DNA of 64,000 bases, taken from assembly GCF_019400745.1 (NCBI RefSeq), contig NZ_WJIB01000018.1:1-64000 (forward strand), written 5' to 3'. Shown here piece after piece: positions 43,465 through 51,907 of this stretch. Source of the stretch: Cohnella sp. CFH 77786 (GTDB lineage: Bacteria; Bacillota; Bacilli; Paenibacillales; Paenibacillaceae). The notes beneath the pieces were generated by a model, which was not told the DNA's origin, searched no databases, and worked only from the letters and a program-made list of their open reading frames with translations. Within the stretch, counting starts at the first letter, position 1. Every line of letters begins with the position of its first letter. The position numbers and the translations under genes were made by a program.

Positions 43465-44112
43465 ATGGATTTCAGGTTCGATATCGTTTATGAATATGCG
43501 CCCTTGCTTCTAAAGGGCACATTGCTAACGATCTGGATTTCGCTGCTTGGTATCCTATTCGGATCTATACTTGGGCTTGTCATCGGACTCGGGAAAATGT
43601 CCCCGAAACGGATTTTGAACTTTCCTGCCAGCGCGTACATCAACTTTTTTCGCGGGACCCCGCTGCTTGTTCAAGTCCTCATCGTTCATTTCGGCGTAGT
43701 GCCTGCCATTTACGGCTCAACGAATTCCATAATCGCAGCGGTTCTCGCTTTAAGCTTAAACTCTGCCGCTTATACGGCAGAAATTTATCGTGCCGGCATC
43801 CAATCGATCGACAAAGGCCAACGGGAAGCGGCTTACTCGCTGGGCATGACGAACCGGCAAGCCATGCGTCACATTATTATCCCCCAAGCCGTAAAAAGGA
43901 TGATTCCGGCGTTTGGCAACGAGTTCATCGTTTTGATCAAGGATTCGTCTCTCGTATCGATCATTGCGGTGCCGGAGCTGATGTATTGGGGCAAAGCCAT
44001 GCAAACGCAATATTACAAGATCTGGGAGCCGTATTTGACCGCTGCTCTGATCTACTTCATCCTGACCTACAGCTTGAATAAACTGCTGGGTTATATCGAA
44101 AGGAAGGTATGA
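43465..44112 (+). CDS. Amino-acid ABC transporter permease
   Basis: A 215-aa HisM/GlnP-type permease with about five membrane helices. The ATPase-contact loop is [32 protein letters not shown] 43465 follows GAAAGGAAGG. The ATPase gene begins 5 nt after the stop. Confidence 0.93.
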   Translation: MDFRFDIVYEYAPLLLKGTLLTIWISLLGILFGSILGLVIGLGKMSPKRILNFPASAYINFFRGTPLLVQVLIVHFGVVPAIYGSTNSIIAAVLALSLNSAAYTAEIYRAGIQSIDKGQREAAYSLGMTNRQAMRHIIIPQAVKRMIPAFGNEFIVLIKDSSLVSIIAVPELMYWGKAMQTQYYKIWEPYLTAALIYFILTYSLNKLLGYIERKV

Positions 44113-44116
44113 GGCC

Positions 44117-44851
44117 ATGAATCCGATGATCCGGGTGAAAGGACTGTCGAAGTCGTATGGTTCCCACACCGTTCTGAAAGAAATCAACGCCGACATCATG
44201 CCTAAGGAAGTCGTCGTCGTCATCGGCCCTTCCGGTTCCGGCAAATCGACTTTCCTTCGTTGTCTGAACCTGCTCGAGAAACCGGAGAAGGGCGAAATCT
44301 GGATCGAAAACACGCAGCTGCTCGCCAAAGGCACCGACATTCCGAAAATCCGGGCCGAAATGGGCATGGTGTTCCAGCAGTTCAACCTGTTCCCGCACAT
44401 GAAGGTGTTGGACAACATCACGCTATCGCCCGTTCGCGTGCTGGGACGGACGCCCGAACAGGCTCGAACGAAGGCGATGGAGCTGCTGCGCAAGGTCGGC
44501 TTGGAGTCCAAGGCGGACGTGTATCCGGCTTCCCTCTCAGGCGGCCAAGCCCAGCGGGTGGCGATCGCTCGTGCGCTGGCGATGGAGCCGAAAATCATGC
44601 TGTTCGACGAGCCGACTTCCGCTCTCGATCCGGAAATGGTCGGAGAGGTGCTCGGCGTCATGAAGACGCTGGCGCAGGAAGGGATGACGATGGTCGTCGT
44701 GACGCACGAGATGGGTTTCGCCCGCGAGGTGGGCGACCGGATCTTGTTCATGGACGAGGGCTACGTCGTCGAGGAAGGCAAGCCGGAAGAGCTGTTCGGA
44801 CAGCCGAAGCACGAGCGCACGAAGAGCTTCCTGTCGAAGGTGCTGCACTGA
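44117..44851 (+). CDS. Amino-acid ABC transporter ATP-binding protein
   Basis: A 244-aa GlnQ-type ATPase: Walker [11 protein letters not shown]-loop [11 protein letters not shown], signature [15 protein letters not shown], Walker [14 protein letters not shown] and H-loop VVTHEMGFA. It powers uptake with the two upstream genes. Confidence 0.96.
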   Translation: MNPMIRVKGLSKSYGSHTVLKEINADIMPKEVVVVIGPSGSGKSTFLRCLNLLEKPEKGEIWIENTQLLAKGTDIPKIRAEMGMVFQQFNLFPHMKVLDNITLSPVRVLGRTPEQARTKAMELLRKVGLESKADVYPASLSGGQAQRVAIARALAMEPKIMLFDEPTSALDPEMVGEVLGVMKTLAQEGMTMVVVTHEMGFAREVGDRILFMDEGYVVEEGKPEELFGQPKHERTKSFLSKVLH

Positions 44852-44855
44852 CGAT

Positions 44856-44892
44856 AATAACGTCACCCGGCACCGAACGGGAGGCCGTTATT
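44856..44892. terminator. Possible bidirectional terminator
   Basis: AATAACG and CGTTATT flank an imperfect GC-rich loop between the convergent transporter and DUF2905 genes; the stem overlaps the DUF2905 stop region. Confidence 0.4.
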
Positions 44893-45109
44893 TTGAGAAC
44901 CACCGTACCACGTAAAAAATGAGAGACATCACGACGCTGAGCAGAATGCAGGTCACGATAGGGAAATAGAATTTAACGGGACCTTTCTCGTATACGATGT
45001 CTCCGGGGAGCCGGCCGAAGTTCAGGAACCGTCCTCCAACCATCCAGATCAAGCCGATGACGATCAAGACGACGCCGGCACCAATCAGCAGTTTGGGAAT
45101 GGGATTCAC
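44888..45109 (-). CDS. DUF2905 small membrane protein
   Basis: A 73-aa protein with two transmembrane helices (LLIGAGVVLIVIGLIWMVG; YFPIVTCILLSVVMSLIFYVV) flanking the conserved GRLPGDIVYEKGPVKFYFP loop of DUF2905. Function unknown. It is often a single gene. Confidence 0.88.
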   Translation of the reverse strand: MNPIPKLLIGAGVVLIVIGLIWMVGGRFLNFGRLPGDIVYEKGPVKFYFPIVTCILLSVVMSLIFYVVRWFSK

Positions 45110-45306
45110 GGGATCACCTCGATAGTCGCGATGATGGAGCGCTATGCCTCGCGTTGAAGAGCTTGTTACTCTTATTTCTTATTATAAGGCATGACGGACG
45201 TTTTCAGTCGCCTGGCTTGTTTGATCAAGGCACGGGTGCCGCGGGAATAAAGGGCCGCATATGGGGAACCCTCAGGTGGAGAAAATCCATCAGGAGGGAT
45301 ATCCGC

Positions 45307-45747
45307 ATGCCATTAGTGCCGTATGAACCTTTCCGCCATCTGGACAACTGGAGACGGGAATGGGATCGATTTTTCACGAACGACTTTCCTTTTGTCCACT
45401 TCGGCGGCCAAGGGACGGGTCGCGTCAGCATTGACCTCTATGAAACGGAGAACGAGGTTGTCGCCTCGTGCGAAATTCCCGGACTGGAGAAGAAAGAGGA
45501 CGTCAGCATCGACGTCGACCGAGATTCGCTGTCGATCAGCGGAACCTTGAACCGGGTGAACGAAGTTAAGGACGAGCGCATGCACCGCCAGGAACGATAC
45601 TTCGGCCGGTTTCGGCGCTCCGTCGCCCTCCCGTCCCCGGTTTCTTCCGAAGGGGTATCGGCAACGTACAAGAACGGCGTGCTCGAAGTCCGGATGCCCA
45701 AGCTGAAAGGCGATTCGAAGAAGAAAATCGACGTCGAGTTTCATTGA
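45307..45747 (+). CDS. Hsp20/alpha-crystallin small heat-shock protein
   Basis: A 146-aa chaperone that holds unfolded proteins. The alpha-crystallin domain spans about 40-140 (VSIDLYETENEVVASCEIPGLEK; GRFRRSVALP; ATYKNGVLEVRMPK). AGGAGGG lies just before ATG 45307. No CIRCE operator was recognised upstream. Confidence 0.93.
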   Translation: MPLVPYEPFRHLDNWRREWDRFFTNDFPFVHFGGQGTGRVSIDLYETENEVVASCEIPGLEKKEDVSIDVDRDSLSISGTLNRVNEVKDERMHRQERYFGRFRRSVALPSPVSSEGVSATYKNGVLEVRMPKLKGDSKKKIDVEFH

Positions 45748-45764
45748 CCCGCAATCGCGAACGG

Positions 45765-45798
45765 AGCAGAGCCCGCACAAGGCGGGCTCTGCATTTTT
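45765..45798 (+). terminator. Terminator after hsp20
   Basis: GCAGAGCCCGC (45765-45775) pairs with GCGGGCTCTGC (45781-45791) around ACAAG, then ATTTTTC. Confidence 0.85.
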
Positions 45799-45847
45799 CT
45801 TTTGCGGCTGATGAGTTTGCATAGAGCGATCCAGCGATCGCGTCCGT

Positions 45848-47641
45848 CTACACCATCTGTTCCGCTTTCACTTGTTCGGGTTCAGACTCCAAATCCTCGC
45901 CTTGCCACAACAATCGCATCTCTTCGCTGGTCGCCAGCAGCTCGGACAAGGTGCCCGCGGCTTCCATTGCTCCGTCCTTCATGACGATGATATGGTCGGC
46001 CCTGGCGAGCGCCGCACGCCGATGGGAAACCGCGATGCAGGTCATGCCGGGCTCTTGGAACAGGCGCTCCCATAATGTTTTCTCCGTCTCCACGTCAAGC
46101 GCGCTGGATAGATCGTCGAAGATGAACAAATCCGATTCGGTCATGAGCATCCGTGCCGTCGCGGCGCGTTGGATTTGCCCGCCGGACAGCATCACGCCTC
46201 GGGGACCGACGAGGGTATCCAGTCCTTTGTCCAACGTCCGGATGTCCTGCTCCATGACGGATAGCCGGAGTGCCCGGTGAAGCGCCTCGGGGGACACCGT
46301 ATTTCCTTGCGTAATGTTCTCCATCAGCGAATCGCTGAACAAGCGGGGCACCTGCGGCGTGTAAGAGGTTCTGGGAGGCTTCAGAAACGCTGCGGAATCG
46401 GCGAGCTCGCGGGCGTTCCAACGAATCGTTCCGTCCGCCTTCGGAAGCAGGCCAAGCAATGTGCGCACCAGCGTCGATTTCCCCGATCCGATCCGGCCGG
46501 TAATGACCAGAAACTTGCCCTTCTCGAGCCGGAAACTCACGCCGCGGATGCCGTTCCCGGAGTTCGGATACGTGTAGCAGAGGCCGCTCGCCTCTAAGCT
46601 TTGCAGTCGATCCTCCTCTCGCTCGTCCGGCTTCTCCGCTTCCGGCGGATCGCCGTAGAGATGAATGTCGCTGTGCGCGATCACCTGGTCCTCTTCGCCG
46701 GGACGGAAGAGCGTACGCATCCGTTCGAGCGCAACGCGTAGACGCTTATGCTGGAACACCATGTAGCCGAACAGCGAGATGCTGAACGAGAACGTCGTCA
46801 AATACGAGGTAAACAGGGCGATGTCGCCGACGGTGAATCGACCGGCTTTCATCTCGGCCGCGCACATGAGCAGAATGATGCCCGTGCTGATGCTTAGGAC
46901 GTGCTGATTGAGCGATTTCATCCATTGCTTAAACAGATTGTCCCGAAGCGCCGCGTGACGGCGGCTTTCGTTCAATTGCCGGAAGCGGGCGTGCACATGT
47001 TCCTCCGCCCGACCAAGCTTGACCGCTTGCACCGCTCCGAACGTCTCGGCGATGAAGCCGGTAATGCGGCCGGTCGCTTCCCGATTGAGCTGGGTATACC
47101 GTCTGGCTCGATTGCCGGACAAATTGTTGATTAGCGTAACGATTAGAAGCGGCAGGATGGCGACGGCCGTAATCAGCCAATTGATTTTCGCCATAATGAT
47201 GATACACAGGACGGCGTAGGCGAATCGGCCCCAGAAGTCGACCCATGATTCCACGTATTCTACGACCTCGTCGACGTCCTCCCGGAACCGCGTCATCGCC
47301 TCGCCCGGCGAAGCGGGCAGGTTGCGGCCGGGCCAGCGCATGATGCCGGCAAGCAAGTTGCGGCGAAGAACCGCTTGGACATGGTACACATAAGTAATCC
47401 ACTCGAAGAAAGCAATGTAGAAGACGCCGACCCGCGTGAATCGGACCAAGCCGACGACAAGAAGCGGCACCGCCAGCCACATGAAGTCGTACGTCTGGCT
47501 CTCGGCGCGGTCGAAAAACCATTTCATGCCGAGGCCGATGCCGACCGGCAAGGAGTGGAAGACGCCCCACAGCAAGCCGTTGACAAGAAACAGCGATAGC
47601 CTGAAGTTGAACAGGCGCATCATGAAGCGGGTTACCGTCAT
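45848..47641 (-). CDS. ABC exporter half-transporter, degenerate catalytic site
   Basis: A 597-aa fused membrane/ATPase protein (six helices, then NBD). Walker A is GRIGSGKST and the signature [11 protein letters not shown]. Walker B ends FIFDDLSS, so the catalytic glutamate is Asp. It overlaps the upstream half-transporter gene by 4 nt (ATGA). Heterodimeric exporters such as BmrCD have one degenerate site like this. It probably exports drugs or peptides as a heterodimer. Confidence 0.88.
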   Translation of the reverse strand: MTVTRFMMRLFNFRLSLFLVNGLLWGVFHSLPVGIGLGMKWFFDRAESQTYDFMWLAVPLLVVGLVRFTRVGVFYIAFFEWITYVYHVQAVLRRNLLAGIMRWPGRNLPASPGEAMTRFREDVDEVVEYVESWVDFWGRFAYAVLCIIIMAKINWLITAVAILPLLIVTLINNLSGNRARRYTQLNREATGRITGFIAETFGAVQAVKLGRAEEHVHARFRQLNESRRHAALRDNLFKQWMKSLNQHVLSISTGIILLMCAAEMKAGRFTVGDIALFTSYLTTFSFSISLFGYMVFQHKRLRVALERMRTLFRPGEEDQVIAHSDIHLYGDPPEAEKPDEREEDRLQSLEASGLCYTYPNSGNGIRGVSFRLEKGKFLVITGRIGSGKSTLVRTLLGLLPKADGTIRWNARELADSAAFLKPPRTSYTPQVPRLFSDSLMENITQGNTVSPEALHRALRLSVMEQDIRTLDKGLDTLVGPRGVMLSGGQIQRAATARMLMTESDLFIFDDLSSALDVETEKTLWERLFQEPGMTCIAVSHRRAALARADHIIVMKDGAMEAAGTLSELLATSEEMRLLWQGEDLESEPEQVKAEQMV

Positions 47642-49383
47642 GCCGGCTCCTCCTCTCCGTTCGTCAGCAGCAGCTGTCCGTAATGCGAATGCGGGTCGCG
47701 GGCGAGTGTGTCCCGATCGCCGAACTCCACGATTCTGCCTTCGCTTAGCACCATGATTTTATCGACGTTATCGAGCGTGGACAGCCGGTGCGCAATGACG
47801 ATGCTCGTGCAATTGGCGAGCAGCCGGTCCAGCGCCGTTTGCAGCCGGGCTTCCGTCGCGGCGTCGAGGCGGGACGAAGGCTCATCCAGGATAATAAGGC
47901 TTGGTGAAGTCAGGAACACTCGCATGAGCGCGAACAATTGCGCTTCGCCGGCGGAGAGCGAGGAGCCGCCGTTTACGACCCGGCTATCCAGCCCCTCCGG
48001 CATGGCATCGATCCATTTCCGCAAACCGAGCGTTTCGGCCGTCTCCCAAATCTTCTCGTCGGAAATATGGGCGTTGAACAGCGTCAAATTATCGCGAAGC
48101 GTTCCGTCGAACAGCTGGACGTCCTGCGTCACCATACCGATTCGGCCATACAGCGTATTGAGCTTAAGCTGGCGAATGTCTTTCCCCCCGATTCGGATGA
48201 TGCCTTCGCGAATATTGTACATTCGCAAGATCAAACGGCTGATGCTCGATTTGCCGCTGCCCGTACGGCCTACGATTCCGAGCCGTTCGCCGGGTTGCAG
48301 CTCGAAGCTGATGGCGCGAAGCACCGGCTGTTCATGGTTGTAGCCGAAGTTTACGCCTTCGAACGTTATGCCGAGCGGCCCTTCAGGCAGCGTCGTATCG
48401 CTGCCGTCCTTGATCTCGCTGCGCAAGGCAAGCAGTTCCCGGGTGCGCCGCATGCCGGCTTTCGCCTTCTGAAACTCCTGCATTTGATCGTCAAGCTGTT
48501 CGATCGGATCGTTAAGCATTTGCGTGTATTGGAAGAACAGAAAGAGCGTGCCCAGCGTAATAGCTCCGTTCAGATGAAGCCGCACGCTCATGAGCAACAC
48601 CGCGGTAACGGTGATCGTGAACATGACTACGGTGGCGTTCCACGGGGATACCCGAAGCATCCACGCTCTGCGGCCGGTCCGGAACACGTTCCGCATGGAG
48701 ACGTGGAAGCGTTGCATGAGGCGGGGAACGCCGCCGTTTGCCTGCACGTCTTCGACGCCCGCGATCCGCTCTTCGATCAGGCCGAACAAGGCAGCGCCGG
48801 CTTGCCGGTCCGCTTGAGAGGCTTTCACGCCGAGGTCCCGGATGACGAACATCAGAGCAAGGGATAGAAGCGTGAACACGGTCATAACGGCGGCGATCTG
48901 CCAGTTGTAGGCGAACATGAAGCCGAGTATGCCGGCAAGCAGCACAAAGCTGCTGACGATTTTCACGATAAACATTGCGAAGAAGTTCGACATAAGGGTG
49001 ACGTCTCCATCGATCCGTTCGATCATCTCGCCCGGCGTTTTGGCATTGTGGAAGCGCATGTCGAGGCTTAAGCAATGCTTCAGCAGCACGGAACGAATCT
49101 CGTTTGTCGCGCGCCAGGCGACGTCGTTGCCGAGGTAGTCGACGGATACGGTCATCAACTGGGTCACGACCGCGACGAGCAAGTATAAACCGGCCAGCGA
49201 GACCAGGGTTTGAACCGTTCCTTGGCCAACCGCGTCGTCAATGAATCTCTGAACGAGCTGCGGCTGAATCAGCTGCAGACCCGTAGCTGCGAGCAGCAGG
49301 AAGAGCAGCGCAAGCATTCGCCACTTCACGGGACGCATGTACTGGAGAAGCCAGGCCATGGATAAGGTTTCTTTTTGCGGCAT
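47638..49383 (-). CDS. ABC exporter half-transporter, canonical site
   Basis: A 581-aa half-transporter: six membrane helices, Walker [10 protein letters not shown], signature SLSAGEAQ, Walker [10 protein letters not shown] with the catalytic Glu. ATG 49383 ([15 protein letters not shown]) is the first start downstream of an intrinsic terminator; GGGGAG lies 12 nt upstream. The long frame extending to 49665 runs through the terminator and the leader peptide and is not real. Expression is probably controlled by attenuation in the leader. Confidence 0.88.
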   Translation of the reverse strand: MPQKETLSMAWLLQYMRPVKWRMLALLFLLLAATGLQLIQPQLVQRFIDDAVGQGTVQTLVSLAGLYLLVAVVTQLMTVSVDYLGNDVAWRATNEIRSVLLKHCLSLDMRFHNAKTPGEMIERIDGDVTLMSNFFAMFIVKIVSSFVLLAGILGFMFAYNWQIAAVMTVFTLLSLALMFVIRDLGVKASQADRQAGAALFGLIEERIAGVEDVQANGGVPRLMQRFHVSMRNVFRTGRRAWMLRVSPWNATVVMFTITVTAVLLMSVRLHLNGAITLGTLFLFFQYTQMLNDPIEQLDDQMQEFQKAKAGMRRTRELLALRSEIKDGSDTTLPEGPLGITFEGVNFGYNHEQPVLRAISFELQPGERLGIVGRTGSGKSSISRLILRMYNIREGIIRIGGKDIRQLKLNTLYGRIGMVTQDVQLFDGTLRDNLTLFNAHISDEKIWETAETLGLRKWIDAMPEGLDSRVVNGGSSLSAGEAQLFALMRVFLTSPSLIILDEPSSRLDAATEARLQTALDRLLANCTSIVIAHRLSTLDNVDKIMVLSEGRIVEFGDRDTLARDPHSHYGQLLLTNGEEEPA

Positions 49384-49462
49384 GATGATGTAAAGCTCCC
49401 CTCTCTTCCTCGTATGAAGACACTTTCGGCTTAAAATCAGACGAAAGGAACGTGAAAAGGAC

Positions 49463-49491
49463 AAAAAAACTCCAGGCGCAATCGCCTGGAG
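49463..49491 (-). terminator. Leader terminator (attenuator) of the ABC exporter operon
   Basis: On the minus strand CTCCAGGCG, an ATTG loop and CGCCTGGAG are followed by seven Ts. It lies 20 nt after the leader-peptide stop and about 80 nt before the first transporter gene. Confidence 0.85.
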
Positions 49492-49511
49492 CGAGGTATA
49501 CATAGCGGGGA

Positions 49512-49592
49512 CTAATGCATACGCAAGACAAGGTCGGCCGTCAGACGCAAGCTTATTCGATTGGTTGGGACGATCTGGAATGTGATCCGCAT
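49512..49592 (-). CDS. 26-aa leader peptide of the ABC exporter operon
   Basis: A short ORF with an optimal SD (AAGGAGG, 8 nt). The peptide MRITFQIVPT...LRLTADLVLRMH is followed closely by the attenuator. Promoter, leader peptide, terminator and transporter genes in this order are the plan of ribosome-mediated attenuation. BmrB-bmrCD in B. subtilis works this way: antibiotics that stall the ribosome permit read-through. Confidence 0.75.
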   Translation of the reverse strand: MRITFQIVPTNRISLRLTADLVLRMH

Positions 49593-49636
49593 CTTGACGA
49601 CCTCCTTCGGAATGATTGAAAACTTGGATATGGATG

Positions 49637-49665
49637 AATATAACACGTTTGGTAAAGGGCGTCAA
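49637..49665 (-). promoter_or_regulatory. Promoter of the leader/ABC exporter operon
   Basis: On the minus strand TTGACG (49665-49660), a 17-nt spacer and TATATT (49642-49637). Confidence 0.7.
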
Positions 49666-49702
49666 TCAGGTTTTTGCGTTTCCGGTCATCCCGCCAATGA
49701 AA

Positions 49703-49728
49703 AAGAACCGCACACGGATGCGGTTCTT
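49703..49728 (-). terminator. tRNA-Arg terminator
   Basis: AAGAACCGCA and TGCGGTTCTT flank CACGGA. The minus strand continues with TTTTTC. Confidence 0.8.
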
Positions 49729-49741
49729 CGAGCGTTATGTA

Positions 49742-49819
49742 TGGCGCGCCACGGCGGGATTCGAACCCGCGACGCACAGTTTAGGAAACTGTCGCTCTAT
49801 CCTGCTGAGCTACGGGCGC
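49742..49819 (-). tRNA. tRNA-Arg (anticodon CCT)
   Basis: The anticodon arm is ACAGT TTCCTAA ACTGT (CCT), the D-arm GCTC/GAGC, the T-arm GCGGG TTCGAAT CCCGC, and CCA is encoded. The 5' acceptor strand is GCGCCCG, but the 3' strand has eight bases (CGTGGCGC) between the T-stem and the discriminator. Pairing requires a bulged T, so the gene is 78 nt, one longer than expected. Confidence 0.9.
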
Positions 49820-49953
49820 GCGATGCGATAATCATTTTAACAGAAATCCGGTCCCGAGGAAAGTCGAGCGTCGCGAAAACAATTGTAAACCTTGTATAAT
49901 CAAGGTATCGTAAGCTCAAAGACAAATTCACATGAACGAATTGGAGGAACGGA

Positions 49954-50961
49954 ATGGCGACCAACATACGGGACGTGGCCAAAGCGGCGGGGGTGTCGGT
50001 GGCGACCGTGTCCAAGGTGTTGAACGGCTATACGACGGTGAGTCAGAAAACGAAAGAGAAGGTGCAGCGCATCGTCAGCGAGACGGGCTTCGAGCCGAAC
50101 GCGGCCGCCAGAGCCCTTGTCGGCCAAAGGTCGATGACGCTGGGCGTCTTCCTGACGACCGGACTGACGCATTCGTTCTTCACCAATATCCTCGCCGGCA
50201 TGGAGCAGGCGCTGAAAGCCAAAGGCTACGACCTGATTTACCTGGCGCAGCTGTCCTACGAGAACAAGGAATACAGCTTCGTCCGCCATTGCCAGAGCCG
50301 CAACGTGGAGGGGGTTGTCGGTTTCGGATTCCTGGACGATTCGAATTTCGACGAATTGATCGCCTCCCGCATCCCGTCCGTGTTCATCGATCTCGACGTG
50401 AAGGGCCCGCGCGCCGGCTACATCAGCTCGGACAACGTGAATGGAATCGCCAGGGCGGTCTGCTATTTGCGGGATTTGGGGCACACCCGGATTGCGCTCA
50501 TATCCGATATGCCGGAGTCGTATGTCGGCCGCCTGCGGCTCGAGGGCTATCGGAAGGGCCTGCGCCAGGCTGGATTGCCCGATACGGAAGATTACATCGC
50601 CTACGGCGATTATTCCCGGGAGCGGGGCTGCGCCGCCATGCAGACGCTGCTCGCCAAGCCCGCCAAGCCGACGGCCGTCGTCTGCTGCTCCGATTACGCC
50701 GCCCTGGGCGCGATTGACGCCGCCCGCGATGCCGGATTGTCCGTGCCGGATGACATCTCCGTCATCGGGTTCGACGACTTGGAAATCGCGCGCAATGTCC
50801 GGCCCGCGTTGACGACGGTTCGTCAGGACATGCTGAGCATCGGGCGGAAGTCCGTCGAGCTGCTCGACGAAATGATCCAGAACCCGGATTGTCCGGCTCC
50901 GGCCGTGATCTTCCCGACGGAATTGATCATCCGCGAAACTTGCGCTCCTCCGAGAGAATAG
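49954..50961 (+). CDS. LacI-family transcriptional regulator
   Basis: A 335-aa repressor with N-terminal HTH (IRDVAKAAGVSVATVSKVLNG) and a periplasmic-binding-protein-like sensor domain (YISSDNVNGIARAV; VIGFDDLEIARNVRPALTTV). SD is GGAGG. It is convergent with the sugar-isomerase-like gene, whose expression it may control; the effector is unknown. Confidence 0.93.
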   Translation: MATNIRDVAKAAGVSVATVSKVLNGYTTVSQKTKEKVQRIVSETGFEPNAAARALVGQRSMTLGVFLTTGLTHSFFTNILAGMEQALKAKGYDLIYLAQLSYENKEYSFVRHCQSRNVEGVVGFGFLDDSNFDELIASRIPSVFIDLDVKGPRAGYISSDNVNGIARAVCYLRDLGHTRIALISDMPESYVGRLRLEGYRKGLRQAGLPDTEDYIAYGDYSRERGCAAMQTLLAKPAKPTAVVCCSDYAALGAIDAARDAGLSVPDDISVIGFDDLEIARNVRPALTTVRQDMLSIGRKSVELLDEMIQNPDCPAPAVIFPTELIIRETCAPPRE

Positions 50962-50970
50962 CCCGCAAGC

Positions 50971-51798
50971 TCACAGGTAATCGCTCACGATGCGGCGAAT
51001 CCGCTCCAGCCCTTCCCACATGTCCCCGGGTCCGTCATAGATGAGCACGACCGCGCCGTTGTAGCCGGACTCCTTCATCGTGTCCAAGCACCGGCGGAAC
51101 TCGGCTTCGTCGGGGAAGCCGTCAGCGTCATAAGCGGCTTTCGCGTGGACGGACAGACTGTGCGGCAAGATCGCCCGGAACTCGTCGTACTTCGAAGGGG
51201 CTTCGAAATTGCCGAAATCCGTGATGAAGCCGATCGAGTCCCCCGTGAAGCCGAGCAGCTTGGCGCAACTCTCGCCCGTTGTCGTGAGCGCCTGAAAATT
51301 TTCGGATACGACTTTCACCCCAACACTCGACGCATACGCCGACAACTCCTTCAGACGTTCGGCAGACGCTCGGATCGCGTCTCCGTCCGTATGCGGCGCC
51401 TGCCCGGCGATGACGCGGATCCGTTTCGCTCCGGCTTCGGAGGCGATGCCGATCCACCTGCGGATGAGAGCCAGATCCGCCTCCAGCCGGGCAGGATCCC
51501 TTGCGGTCAAATCCCCATAGTCCAGCAGCAGCGTATCGAAGGAGATTCCCGACTCCTCGAACGCTTGCCGAAGAGACGACAAGTAGTCCGGCTCCGTTGA
51601 CGGAAAATGGAAATGGCAAATCTCCACCGCTTCGTATCCCCGCTTGGCCGCTTCCCGGGGCAATTCCAGCAAAGCGATCGTTTCGGGCTCCGGCTGTACG
51701 TGCGTGACGTGGGTCCGGCGCTCTTCGTCCCACCCGGTCCACCGAAGCGGGCCGAGCAGCCGGTGCAGGCTCCAGGTGCTGACGGATAAATAGGACAT
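50971..51798 (-). CDS. Sugar phosphate isomerase/epimerase-like TIM-barrel protein
   Basis: A 275-aa AP-endonuclease-2/xylose-isomerase-like barrel. Metal-binding candidates are VEICHFHF, VVSENFQ, ITDFGNF and SVHAKAA. Substrates in this family are varied (inosose, hydroxypyruvate, tagatose derivatives), so a specific reaction cannot be given. It is next to a LacI-type regulator, suggesting carbohydrate metabolism. Confidence 0.82.
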   Translation of the reverse strand: MSYLSVSTWSLHRLLGPLRWTGWDEERRTHVTHVQPEPETIALLELPREAAKRGYEAVEICHFHFPSTEPDYLSSLRQAFEESGISFDTLLLDYGDLTARDPARLEADLALIRRWIGIASEAGAKRIRVIAGQAPHTDGDAIRASAERLKELSAYASSVGVKVVSENFQALTTTGESCAKLLGFTGDSIGFITDFGNFEAPSKYDEFRAILPHSLSVHAKAAYDADGFPDEAEFRRCLDTMKESGYNGAVVLIYDGPGDMWEGLERIRRIVSDYL

Positions 51799-51856
51799 GG
51801 CTGACCATCCTCTCCCAATAACTGTGAATTACTGTCATCATAGCCCGCCGTGACGC

Positions 51857-51883
51857 AAAAAAGAAGGCCGAAATCGGCCTTCT
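51857..51883 (-). terminator. Terminator of the TCS-ABC operon
   Basis: AGAAGGCCGA and TCGGCCTTCT flank a two-base loop; on the minus strand five or six Ts follow. Confidence 0.85.
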
Positions 51884-51907
51884 CTTTATGCGATTATGGC
51901 TAGTCTT

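Noticed and set aside
49384-49665. 94-codon N-terminal extension of the ABC exporter gene
   Set aside because: It runs through the attenuator hairpin and the leader peptide and lacks its own SD; the family N-terminus begins at 49383.
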